64,000 bases of DNA from Dokdonella sp. (GTDB taxonomy: Bacteria; Pseudomonadota; Gammaproteobacteria; Xanthomonadales; Rhodanobacteraceae), in the NCBI RefSeq assembly GCF_019634775.1, contig NZ_JAHCAS010000002.1, positions 310,001 to 374,000 on the forward strand, given 5' to 3'. Position numbers and translations under genes: made by a program. The notes beneath the pieces are model-generated. The model saw only the letters and a list, made by a program, of their open reading frames with translations, was not told the origin of the DNA and ran no database searches. Positions 19,944-28,206 of this stretch are shown here, piece after piece (within the stretch, counting starts at the first letter, position 1; the number at the start of each line of letters is the position of its first letter).

Positions 19944-20582
19944 ATGGCAATGCGTGCGCGCGGGGACATCGACTCGTTTCCATGGGTGGGCACGCGCGTC
20001 GGCGTCGCGATGCTCGCCATGCTCGGCGCAGCGCTCATCACCGGCTGCACGCATGCACCATTGCAGGTGTCCGCAAAGCCGCATTCGCTCGATCCCGAGG
20101 GGCGCATGCGCGGCTATGTCGAATCGGCCCGCACCTCCGATTTCTGTCCTGACCAGGCGAGCCGACCCGAGACCGACCGCTGCATGGTCACACGCGGCTT
20201 CGACTACGCGAGCGGCACCACCGTCGTGCGCATGTACGACCCGAGCGGTGCCCTGATCCGTACCGACCATCCGCCCGGCGCAGACCTCAGCCTGACGCCG
20301 CCCGAACAGGGGCGCGTCGAGGCGCTGGTGCGCGCCGACCCGCGCACTGCGTCGATCGTCAATCGACCCGACGTGATGCTTTGGTCGGGTGGTTTCGTCA
20401 TGCGTGAGCCGGGTGATCGCTACTGCGACCGCGGCAGCCGCTGTATCCGAGTGATCGCCGCTACCGATGGTGGCAATGACGTGGTCCTGCACTCGGTGGT
20501 CGATTTGATGACGGACCGCGTCGTCTATCCGTCCTATGAGCCTTCCGGCAAGGAAACGGCCGGCCTTGCCGGGAAACCCTGA
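19944..20582 (+). CDS. Small lipoprotein resembling a copper amine oxidase N2/N3-type domain (copy 1)
   Basis: 212 residues. A GAGG ribosome site five bases upstream selects ATG 19944 over the GTG at 19938. The N-terminus has a helix ending in AALITGC, a lipobox, so the protein is probably lipid-anchored. The part after about residue 110 (LTPPEQGRVEALVRADPR, then SRCIRVIAATDGG, then HSVVDLMTDRVVYP) follows the layout of the small N-terminal domains of copper amine oxidases, in which E..A..L...DPR leads to a conserved VVDL...VV strand pair. This is inference from pattern. It is a paralogue of the gene at 21803 and stands 3 bases before a catalytic-domain-like protein. Confidence 0.6.
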   Translation: MAMRARGDIDSFPWVGTRVGVAMLAMLGAALITGCTHAPLQVSAKPHSLDPEGRMRGYVESARTSDFCPDQASRPETDRCMVTRGFDYASGTTVVRMYDPSGALIRTDHPPGADLSLTPPEQGRVEALVRADPRTASIVNRPDVMLWSGGFVMREPGDRYCDRGSRCIRVIAATDGGNDVVLHSVVDLMTDRVVYPSYEPSGKETAGLAGKP

Positions 20583-20585
20583 CCC

Positions 20586-21794
20586 ATGCGCAGTGTGTAC
20601 GCGTTCCTGTTGTTGATTCCTGTCCTCGTCGGGTTTCCGGTGCCGGTACTTGCCGCGTCGCCAACCTGCGTCGCGCCGGAAGTGAAACTCAGCTGGCCGG
20701 CAGTCGACCCGATCTGGGAAATGTGCTGGCTCGGGCCGAACCAGAGCGTCGGTCCGCGTGGCTCCGGCATGGAACTGCGCAACGTGCACTGGAATGGTCA
20801 GCTCGTCCTGCGCCGCGCGCATGCGCCGATGCTGTTTGCCGAGTACAAGGGCGGCGCAGGCGGCGACTGCTATCGTGACTGGAAGGACGCCCGCACACCG
20901 ATCCTTGCTGCAGCCGGCGTGCAGAACCAGCTCGGCGTGATTCCGCCGGGTGGAGAACCGGCCAAGACTTCATGTGACCGGTCGCTGGATGCGACCGCAT
21001 CGTACGGCGTGTGCCCGTATGCCCTGCCGACACCGCCCGGCTACAGTTGCGCGAATGGTGTGATGATCGAGGACATGGGTAGCCATGTCCTGCTGACGAC
21101 CCAGTACATCGCCGACTGGTACATGTACAGCTCGCGCATCGAGTTCCATGCCGACGGCCGCATCGCGCCGACCTTCGGCTTCGGCAATCGCAACGGCACG
21201 TTCAACCACGTCACCCACTGGCACCACAACTACTGGCGCTTCGAGTTCGACATCGATGGCCTCGGCGACAACGTGGTCAGCACGAACGGTGTCGACCAGG
21301 CCACCGAGTTCAGCGACGTGCGCGATGCCAGTGGCGGACCCGGCGGCGGCCCGAAGACCTGGGAAGTGCGCAATGCCACCAGCGGCAATGGTTTCCGCCT
21401 GATCCCCGGCACCAACGACTACCTCGTGCCGGCGAACCAGTCGGGTCGCGGCTTCCACATGACCGACTTCATGGCCACCCGTGCCAACGCCGGTGAGTAT
21501 GGCGACACGCCGGATTACAACCTGTTCGATTGTTCGATGCATGCGGGCAACCTCGTTAACGGCCAAAGCATCGCAAACACGAATCCGGCCTTGTACTACC
21601 GCGTGGCCGTGCGCGACACGACCGCCAACGACTGGCCGCCCGGCTGCAGCGGTGCCGGCTGCCAGGCGCAGGATTCGATGGTGTGCAAGAGCGCCGGGCC
21701 GGTATGGGTGCCGTTCGGCCCATGGGTGGACCTGATCTTCGCCAACGGCTTCGACGCGCTCGTGCCGGGTGCGCGACCACACCTTTTCCGCTGA
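20586..21794 (+). CDS. Secreted copper-amine-oxidase-like catalytic domain protein (copy 1)
   Basis: 402 residues with signal peptide MRSVYAFLLLIPVLVGFPVP. GMELRNVHWNGQLVLRRAHA then MLFAEY matches the start of the copper amine oxidase catalytic domain (GL.L..V.Y.G.PVLYR.S..EM.VPY). GVMIEDMG corresponds to the ICIHEED.G segment, DWYMYSSRIEFHADGRI to the cofactor strand (Tyr179 at the TPQ position, but with Trp instead of Asn before it), and HWHHNYWRFEFDIDG to the HxH copper site (His211, His213). ANDWPP matches the EDWP motif, yet the third copper His is replaced (Arg343). Length is far below the 600-700 of true enzymes. The tail has LIFANGFD. Activity is doubtful; family assignment is reasonable. 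Confidence 0.65.
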   Translation: MRSVYAFLLLIPVLVGFPVPVLAASPTCVAPEVKLSWPAVDPIWEMCWLGPNQSVGPRGSGMELRNVHWNGQLVLRRAHAPMLFAEYKGGAGGDCYRDWKDARTPILAAAGVQNQLGVIPPGGEPAKTSCDRSLDATASYGVCPYALPTPPGYSCANGVMIEDMGSHVLLTTQYIADWYMYSSRIEFHADGRIAPTFGFGNRNGTFNHVTHWHHNYWRFEFDIDGLGDNVVSTNGVDQATEFSDVRDASGGPGGGPKTWEVRNATSGNGFRLIPGTNDYLVPANQSGRGFHMTDFMATRANAGEYGDTPDYNLFDCSMHAGNLVNGQSIANTNPALYYRVAVRDTTANDWPPGCSGAGCQAQDSMVCKSAGPVWVPFGPWVDLIFANGFDALVPGARPHLFR

Positions 21795-21802
21795 GTCGAC
21801 CG

Positions 21803-22492
21803 ATGACTGCATTTCGACACCAGCGTGGTGCCGCATTGGCCTTGCGGACGGGCGTGCTGGCGCTGATGGCGTTCGGCGTGATCCTGTCCGCCGGTTGCCG
21901 CCAGGCTGTCGTGCGCGACGACAGCGGCGCAGGCCCGGCAGCCGTCGATCTCGGCCCGCTCTCCGCCTCGGCCGGCGTTGGTGGCGGCGCCGTCAACGTC
22001 GACCTCGCCGCATCGAGCATCGTTCTGCCGGAGTACGTCGCGGTGCGTCGCTACCAGGACGTGTTCACCATCGATGGCAACAACCGCCGCGTGTTCGTCG
22101 AGTATGGCTGGGACTATCGTCGCGGCATCGTCGTCGAAACCGTCTATGAGACCGACGGTACGGTGTCCTCACGCACCGACATGCCGGCCCATACGCTCAA
22201 CTTCACCGACCGCGAACTCGAGTTGGCGATCGCCCTGGCCCGCGAGGATGAGCGGCTGCGTGACGTACTCGCCGAGCCGGGTCTGCACTACTACGCCGGT
22301 TTCCCGTATCGCCAGGTCGAGCAGCCAATGTGCGCGGCGCATTCGCGCTGCGTGCATGTGATCGTGTCCGCCGACGACGGCCAGCGCCACGTCGCACATG
22401 CGATCGTCGACCTGATGACGCGCAAGGTCGTGCTGCCGAAGCTCGATGAATGGCGCAATCCCGATCCTGTTTCGAATGAAAAGAACTCCTGA
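21803..22492 (+). CDS. Small lipoprotein resembling a copper amine oxidase N2/N3-type domain (copy 2)
   Basis: 229 residues from ATG 21803, eight bases after the preceding stop. A membrane segment ends in VILSAGC, a lipobox. The mature part carries LNFTDRELELAIALAREDER, a CAAHSRCVHVIVSADDG segment and HAIVDLMTRKVVLP, aligning with the first lipoprotein (RCIRVIAATDGG ... HSVVDLMTDRVVYP). The pair of Cys residues before the VIV strand is shared. A longer in-frame extension to 21683 runs inside the previous gene and is rejected. Role inferred only: the missing N-terminal domain of the amine-oxidase-like protein encoded next. Confidence 0.6.
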   Translation: MTAFRHQRGAALALRTGVLALMAFGVILSAGCRQAVVRDDSGAGPAAVDLGPLSASAGVGGGAVNVDLAASSIVLPEYVAVRRYQDVFTIDGNNRRVFVEYGWDYRRGIVVETVYETDGTVSSRTDMPAHTLNFTDRELELAIALAREDERLRDVLAEPGLHYYAGFPYRQVEQPMCAAHSRCVHVIVSADDGQRHVAHAIVDLMTRKVVLPKLDEWRNPDPVSNEKNS

Positions 22493-22503
22493 GGAGTGGC
22501 GTG

Positions 22504-23673
22504 ATGAAGTGTCTGATTCTGCGCGTGCTGGCTGTGCTGATCGCGGCTTCGGCGGGGCAGGCCATCGCAGCCGGCGCCGACTGTGCCACCTGGGGTGGGA
22601 CCCTGCTGAAATGGCCGGCCGCGGCGCCGGTGTGGGAGATGTGCTGGGTGCGCCCGAGCCAGAGCGTGGCCAGCGACGGCTCCGGACTCGAGCTGCGTGA
22701 CGTCCACTACAAGGGCATCCTCGTCGCCAAGCGTCTGCATGCGCCGATCCTGTTCGCCGAGTACCGTGGAAGCTCGACCTGCTATCGCGACTGGAAGGAT
22801 GCCAACGCGAACTTCGCGGCCACGCCGCCGGTGCGCAACCAACTCGGCGTGCCGGGCACCTTCATCGCCACCACCACCTGCGACGTGTCGAACGCGGCAA
22901 CGGCTTCGTACCAGAACTGCCCGTGGAACACGCTGCCGGGCTCCACCTTCACCAGCGCCGACTGCATCGGTGGCGCCGGCGGCGTGGCGATCGAGGACAT
23001 GGGGGACCATGTCGTCCTGACCACGCAGTATTCGGCATCGTGGTACCAGTACACGAGCCGTTACGCATTCTGGGAGAACGGAGACATCCAGCCAGAATTC
23101 GGTTTCGGCAACTCGAACGGCACGAACAACAATCTGACTCATTGGCACCACAACTACTGGCGTTTCGACTTCGACATCGATGGTTCGGACAACAACGAGA
23201 TCCGCGCCAACGGTGTGCCGCAGTCGACCGAATTCACGGGTCTGCGCAGTCTGACCGGTGGGCCGGGCGGGGGGGTGACCTATTGGGATGTCGTCACCAC
23301 GAAAGGTGGATTCGGCTACCGCATCGTGTCCGGCAACGGCGATTACACGCCGGCCAACGAGTCAGGGCGCAATTTTCACACCGTCGACGTGATCGGCAGC
23401 CGCTTCATCAACAACGAGTATGCGGACCGCGCCAACAACAATCTCGGCGATTGCGAGATGCAGGCCGGAAACATCGCCAATGGCCAGAGCATCGCCGATA
23501 CCGACGTGGTGTTCTGGTACCGCACGAGCGTGCGCGACGCCAATGGCAACAACTGGCCGCCGAACTGCTCCGGCGCAAGCTGCGAACCGCAGAATTCGAT
23601 GGTCTGCAAGTCCGGTGGGCCGACCATGACGCGCATCGGTGACTGGCCGATCTATCGCAACGGTTTTGAATGA
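22504..23673 (+). CDS. Secreted copper-amine-oxidase-like catalytic domain protein (copy 2)
   Basis: 389 residues; ribosome site GAGGAG seven bases before ATG 22504 favours it over GTG 22501. The signal peptide is MKCLILRVLAVLIAASAGQA. It is clearly paralogous to the 20586 product: GLELRDVHYKGILVAKRLHA, VAIEDMG, SWYQYTSRYAFWENGDI (Tyr181 at the cofactor position, again preceded by Trp), THWHHNYWRFDFDIDG (His213, His215), and NNWPP preceded by VRD, so the third copper His is again absent. Several Cys residues suggest disulfides and an extracytoplasmic place. The protein ends exactly in IYRNGFE. Confidence 0.65.
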   Translation: MKCLILRVLAVLIAASAGQAIAAGADCATWGGTLLKWPAAAPVWEMCWVRPSQSVASDGSGLELRDVHYKGILVAKRLHAPILFAEYRGSSTCYRDWKDANANFAATPPVRNQLGVPGTFIATTTCDVSNAATASYQNCPWNTLPGSTFTSADCIGGAGGVAIEDMGDHVVLTTQYSASWYQYTSRYAFWENGDIQPEFGFGNSNGTNNNLTHWHHNYWRFDFDIDGSDNNEIRANGVPQSTEFTGLRSLTGGPGGGVTYWDVVTTKGGFGYRIVSGNGDYTPANESGRNFHTVDVIGSRFINNEYADRANNNLGDCEMQAGNIANGQSIADTDVVFWYRTSVRDANGNNWPPNCSGASCEPQNSMVCKSGGPTMTRIGDWPIYRNGFE

Positions 23674-23730
23674 GATACCCACTTCATCCGCGGCATCTTC
23701 GGATTCCAAGAACCTCAGGAGATTTGCAAC

Positions 23731-25749
23731 ATGCGTGCTTCGAACAGATTCCTTGCCTTCACAATCCTGGCCACAGCGATCTCGCTGGCGCTGCCCGTGG
23801 CGGTTTGCGCTGAAGAGGGTGAAGGCCCCGCGGCGAGCAGCGAGCAGTTGTGGGCGGCCTGGGGCGGCACCGTCGGCGTGCGCTGGAACCGCGAGCTTGC
23901 TGCCGATCTCGGCCTGCGTTTCGAGACGCCGACATCGCTGCTCGAGGGTCTGAGCTGGATGGGGCACGAACGTTTTGCGTTGCGCAACAGCGGCAGCCTC
24001 GAATTCCATGTGGCCAACGGCAACCTGCGCGCCTTCGCCGGCGGTTCCGTGCAGGCGCGCGGCGGCTACGTCCTGGTGATCGGCGAGGATCGCATCGACC
24101 TGACCGATTTCCGCCTGCGGCCGCGCGCAGACGACCCGCTGATCCTTGATCTCGTCGGTGCCGACGGCAAGGCCTGGTTCTACATCGATCGCCTGATGTA
24201 CGAACTGGTCGACGACAACAAGGTGCTCGCCGTGCGCACCATGGATCTGCGCATCAGCACGGCCCTCGCGCAGCGCCTTGGCCATGCCGAGGCGGCAAAC
24301 TGGGCGATCGCCGACATGGAGATGACCACCGAGGTGCAGCGCCAAGGTCCGGGCATCGAGCCGTTTGGCGCCAGCTATCGATGGCATGGCACCAGCGCTC
24401 CTGGCGGCAACATCTACCAGGCCGACCTGTTCATGCAGACCTTCAACGCCCAGTACTCCCGTTGCAGCGGCTGCACGGGCACGTCCTCGTCGAGCCAGGT
24501 CGTCTTCACGCCGTCGTCGACGCTGCGCAACAACGTCAACAACGGAACGATTTCGGCTACCGTGCCGGGCGATCCGCTCGGTACCAGCACCGCGCTCTAC
24601 GCCGCCGATATTCCGTGGTGGCAGAAGTTCTCGGGCAACCACGAACCTTACGGCAACGACCAGCATCCCTACCTGATCTGGAATCTGTACCGCATCAATG
24701 CCAATGGCTCGATCGACCAGATCGGCCGCTCGGGCGTGAAGCACGCCTTCCTGACCACGAATACGGGCTGCATCGAGAATCCCAACAACGGCCACGTCCT
24801 CGGCCTTGGCTGCATCGACACCTACAGCACCGGCAACAACGACAGCAACAACGCGCTTGGTCCGCGCTCGGAAATCATTCCGGCGACGAACGAATGGGGT
24901 CGTTGCGGCTCGATCTACGACATCGACTGCAACGGTGTCGCCAACAGCTCGGGCAACACCAACTATTCGCAGCGCCTCATCGTCGCCGAGTCGCAGATCG
25001 CCCCCGGCCTCAACCCCGGTGCGACCTTCCTGTTCGAGTCGTGGTACCTGGCACGAGAGGACATCAATATCTACAACTCGATGGCAAGCAAGTCGTTCAC
25101 CGCGACCTGGACGGGCAGCACCTGGGCGGTCGGCGGCAATGCCAACTACCGCCTCGGTCCGGCCATCGACCGCTGGGTCGACCCGGCGATTCCGACGGCC
25201 AATGCGCAGTCGATCGAATTCGCCTCGGTCGAGGGCCATGTGAAGGTAGCGGTCAAGGCGACCGACCTCGGCGGCGGCAACTGGCGCTACGACTATGCGG
25301 TGATGAACCTCGACTTCGCGCGTGGCGTGACCGAAGGCGCGTCGCCGAACCTGCGCGTCGTGCACAACTACGGCTTCGACCGCTTCAGTGTCACCGCGCC
25401 TGGCGTGGCGATCTCGGACATCGTGTTCAGCGATGGCGACCTCGACGCGGCGAACGACTGGGCCGGCACGGCTACCGCCAGCGGCATCGAGTGGAGCGCA
25501 CCGGTCAACCCGGCGCCTCCGGCGAACACGCCGGCGGTGCTCAATCCGCTGAACTGGGGCACGCTGTATCGCTTCTCGTTCACGGCGAACTCGGCACCGA
25601 CGGCGGCCGCGATCGACTTGCACATCGCCCAGGCCGGCATGCCGGCATCGTTGACCAACACCATCCTCGGCCCGACACCGATGCTTGCCGACCTCATCTT
25701 CCGGGATGGTTTCGAGCAGGATGATTCCGAGCAGGCCGGATCCGAGTAA
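23731..25749 (+). CDS. Large secreted protein of unknown function with IFRDGFE tail
   Basis: 672 residues after an AGGAG ribosome site. The signal peptide is MRASNRFLAFTILATAISLA. The rest is rich in Asn, Ser, Thr and Gly with beta character and no catalytic motif I recognise. A CSGCTG pair near residue 245 and further Cys residues suggest disulfides. The C-terminal ~150 residues (WRYDYAVMNLDFARG to LYRFSFTAN) look like one compact beta domain, followed by ADLIFRDGFE and a short acidic tail. It is the last gene of the cytochrome/amine-oxidase-like operon (57-base gap) and is followed by a strong hairpin. Function unknown. Confidence 0.8.
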   Translation: MRASNRFLAFTILATAISLALPVAVCAEEGEGPAASSEQLWAAWGGTVGVRWNRELAADLGLRFETPTSLLEGLSWMGHERFALRNSGSLEFHVANGNLRAFAGGSVQARGGYVLVIGEDRIDLTDFRLRPRADDPLILDLVGADGKAWFYIDRLMYELVDDNKVLAVRTMDLRISTALAQRLGHAEAANWAIADMEMTTEVQRQGPGIEPFGASYRWHGTSAPGGNIYQADLFMQTFNAQYSRCSGCTGTSSSSQVVFTPSSTLRNNVNNGTISATVPGDPLGTSTALYAADIPWWQKFSGNHEPYGNDQHPYLIWNLYRINANGSIDQIGRSGVKHAFLTTNTGCIENPNNGHVLGLGCIDTYSTGNNDSNNALGPRSEIIPATNEWGRCGSIYDIDCNGVANSSGNTNYSQRLIVAESQIAPGLNPGATFLFESWYLAREDINIYNSMASKSFTATWTGSTWAVGGNANYRLGPAIDRWVDPAIPTANAQSIEFASVEGHVKVAVKATDLGGGNWRYDYAVMNLDFARGVTEGASPNLRVVHNYGFDRFSVTAPGVAISDIVFSDGDLDAANDWAGTATASGIEWSAPVNPAPPANTPAVLNPLNWGTLYRFSFTANSAPTAAAIDLHIAQAGMPASLTNTILGPTPMLADLIFRDGFEQDDSEQAGSE

Positions 25750-25775
25750 CCAGCGGTCTGAACCGTCGATGCGAG

Positions 25776-25799
25776 CGGACCCCGCCATGGCGGGGTCCG
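25776..25799. terminator. Hairpin terminator between convergent genes
   Basis: The perfect palindrome CGGACCCCGCCATGGCGGGG then TCCG lies between the stop of the 672-residue gene and the stop of the convergent acylase gene. It is followed by a modest T-containing stretch (TTCGTTTC). It probably terminates both transcripts. Confidence 0.7.
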
Positions 25800-25805
25800 T
25801 TCGTT

Positions 25806-28175
25806 TCAGGGGGTGAAGCGCAGGCTGTGGCGCGCCGGGCCGGGCAGGAACGGCGTCTTCTCGCCCTTGACCCAAGCGGCATGGCCGGCACCGTAGAATG
25901 GCGACAGTGGATGACCGCTCTGGCCGCCCGGCATCTCGAAATACCCGTTGGCCTCATCGCCGGGGGCAACGGCGAAACGTTCCGAAGCGCCGAAACCCGG
26001 TGCCTGCACACGTGGCATGTTGGCGTCGCCCGGCAGTGGCTCGGCCGGCATGTCGAGGTGGCGTGCGATGAAGCCGGGCAGGGCGCGTGACAGCGGATGG
26101 GCGATGCGTGCGGTATTGCGTTCGCCCCAGCTGCGTGCGGCGATGCCGCCTGCCTGCTGGTCGAGGCGTTCGGCGACGCGGTCGGCGCAGGCCAGCAGCA
26201 GCGCGTTCCAGTCCTCGTAGCCGGGCGGCAGCAGATGCGGCGGGCGGCGCTCGATCAGCATCCACACCGCGTGTTCGGCCTGCGACAGGCGCGGCAGGTT
26301 GAAATCGTCGTGTTGCGCGCGCACGGCGGCGGCGAAGCCGTCGAGCACGGTGGCGATCACTTCGCTGCGCCAGGCGCGCACGATGCGGTAGCTCACCGAA
26401 CCGGTCGAGGCGCTGCGGTCCCAGTCGCCGAGGCCGGCACGCAGCGCTTCGCGCTGTGCCGGCAGCGTGTCGTTGCCGAGGGTGAGCGCGAGCAGGGCCT
26501 GCCAGCGTTCGAGGAACATGGCGCGGTCGTCGAGCTGGATCGCCAGCATGTCGTCGATGCCGATGCGCTCGCGCATAAGCAGGCCGTCGCGGATCTGGCG
26601 CTGGCGTGCGCCGAGGTCGTAGCCACCGTCGCCAAAGGCGTCGAGCAACGGCCCCTCGTCGAGCAGGCGCGCATTGGCGGTCCACAGGCGGTGCCTCGGT
26701 GGATTCGACAGCAGCGGATAGTCGTCGGGATCGACCCAGCCATTCCAGCCGGTGCCGGGTTGGCTCCAGTCGGCCGGCAGGCGCGGGTCGTAGCCGCCTT
26801 CGCGTTTCGGGATGCGCCCGGCGATGGTCCAGGCGATGTTGCCGTTGCGGTCGCCGACGACGAAGTTTTGCGCCGGCATGCCGGCGCGCTGGGCGATGGC
26901 GACGCCCTCGTCGACGGTTTCGGCGCGTTCCAGGTTCATCAGTTCGAGGTTGACCGCGCCTTCGCGGTGCGCGGTCCAGGCCAGCGCGAGTTCGCTGCCG
27001 TCGACGTCCTTCGCCGTGATCGGCCCCCAGCGCGTTTCGCGCACGCTGAGCCGTTCCGGCTCGCCACCATGCACGGCGATCGATTCCTCGATCAGGCTGA
27101 TCGCCTCGCTGCCATCGGCGGTGAGGTATTTCGCGGCATCGGCTTCGTCGGTCCGCACACGCACCCAGTCGGTGAAGTCGCCGTAGCTGTTGGTGAAGGC
27201 CCAGGCGATCCTGCGGTTGCTGCCGGCGACGATGGCCGGCGTCCCGGGCAGGCTGGCGCCGCTGACGTCCACGGTTTCGCCGGCGCGGCGCGGATTCGGG
27301 TAGACCAGGCGCGCACGGAACCAGATGTTCGGCACGCGCAGTTCGAGGTGCATGTCGTTGGCGACGATTGCCGCGCCACCGGTCACTGCACCGCCGGCAG
27401 CGAAGCTGTTGCTGCCTGGGATGATACTGGTCGGCGCCTCGGTGCCGCGCAGCAGCGAGGGATCGAAGGCGCGCAGGTCGATGTCGGCGATGCCGGGCGG
27501 ATCGGGCCAGCGCATCGGCGGGCCGGTCAGTGGCGCATCCCAGGAACCACCGATCGCGGTCAGGAATCGCCACGCCGGTTCCGGCAGGGCCGCGTGCATC
27601 GTCGAGAAGGCGAGTTCGCGGCGGTTGCTGGCGTCGTTGAGGGCGAAGTACATCGCATCGACGACGAGGATCGTGTCCTCGCTGCGCCACGGCACCGGCT
27701 TGTTGCGCGTGAGCAGGTAGGCGAACGGGCGCGCGCTGAGTGCGGCGAGGCCGGCATTGACGCCGTCGCGGTAGCGGTCGATCACGGCACGCTGTTCGGG
27801 TGGGGCCAGGGCCAGCGCGGCCTCGGCGCGGGCGCGCAGGCGATGCACGCGCGCCTTGCGGTCGGCCGGCAGCGCAACCTTGCCGAACAGTTCGGCCAGT
27901 TCACCGGCTGCGCTGCGACGCATGAGATCCATCTCGAAGTAGCGCTCCTGCGCGTGCACAAAGCCGAGAGCCCAGGTCACGTCGGCACGATCCTGGCCAC
28001 TGACGGTGACAGTGCCGAGCGCGTCGCGGTCGATCGTCACCGGCGCGCCGAGCGAGGCCTCGCTGACATTGCCGTCGAGCATTGGCAGGCTGGCGCGCAG
28101 GACGAGCCAAGCGCCAAGTGCGAGCGCGATGGCCAGGACGACGATCAGGGCGAGCAGGCGGCGCAACCAGCGCAT
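25806..28175 (-). CDS. Penicillin acylase (N-terminal nucleophile hydrolase) family protein
   Basis: 789 residues. ATG 28175 opens with a basic stretch and one membrane helix (about residues 6-27), so it is anchored or exported to the periplasm. Members are made as one chain that cuts itself, and the new N-terminal Ser is the nucleophile; here IPGSNSFAAGG places it at Ser255. VHAQERYFEMDLMRR near residue 75 is the conserved alpha-subunit block, and NDMHLELRVPNIWF and SLPGTPAIVAGSNRRIAW fit the beta subunit. Substrate cannot be told: penicillins, acyl-homoserine lactones and other amides are all possible. It is convergent with the preceding operon and 31 bases after parC. Confidence 0.9.
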   Translation of the reverse strand: MRWLRRLLALIVVLAIALALGAWLVLRASLPMLDGNVSEASLGAPVTIDRDALGTVTVSGQDRADVTWALGFVHAQERYFEMDLMRRSAAGELAELFGKVALPADRKARVHRLRARAEAALALAPPEQRAVIDRYRDGVNAGLAALSARPFAYLLTRNKPVPWRSEDTILVVDAMYFALNDASNRRELAFSTMHAALPEPAWRFLTAIGGSWDAPLTGPPMRWPDPPGIADIDLRAFDPSLLRGTEAPTSIIPGSNSFAAGGAVTGGAAIVANDMHLELRVPNIWFRARLVYPNPRRAGETVDVSGASLPGTPAIVAGSNRRIAWAFTNSYGDFTDWVRVRTDEADAAKYLTADGSEAISLIEESIAVHGGEPERLSVRETRWGPITAKDVDGSELALAWTAHREGAVNLELMNLERAETVDEGVAIAQRAGMPAQNFVVGDRNGNIAWTIAGRIPKREGGYDPRLPADWSQPGTGWNGWVDPDDYPLLSNPPRHRLWTANARLLDEGPLLDAFGDGGYDLGARQRQIRDGLLMRERIGIDDMLAIQLDDRAMFLERWQALLALTLGNDTLPAQREALRAGLGDWDRSASTGSVSYRIVRAWRSEVIATVLDGFAAAVRAQHDDFNLPRLSQAEHAVWMLIERRPPHLLPPGYEDWNALLLACADRVAERLDQQAGGIAARSWGERNTARIAHPLSRALPGFIARHLDMPAEPLPGDANMPRVQAPGFGASERFAVAPGDEANGYFEMPGGQSGHPLSPFYGAGHAAWVKGEKTPFLPGPARHSLRFTP

Positions 28176-28206
28176 GCAGGGATTCCTCGATGGGTGGTGG
28201 GACGGA

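Noticed and set aside
23362-25875. 837-codon minus-strand open frame across the 672-residue gene
   Set aside because: Arg/His/Val-rich shadow with no family character. The plus-strand frame has signal peptide, ribosome site and operon context.
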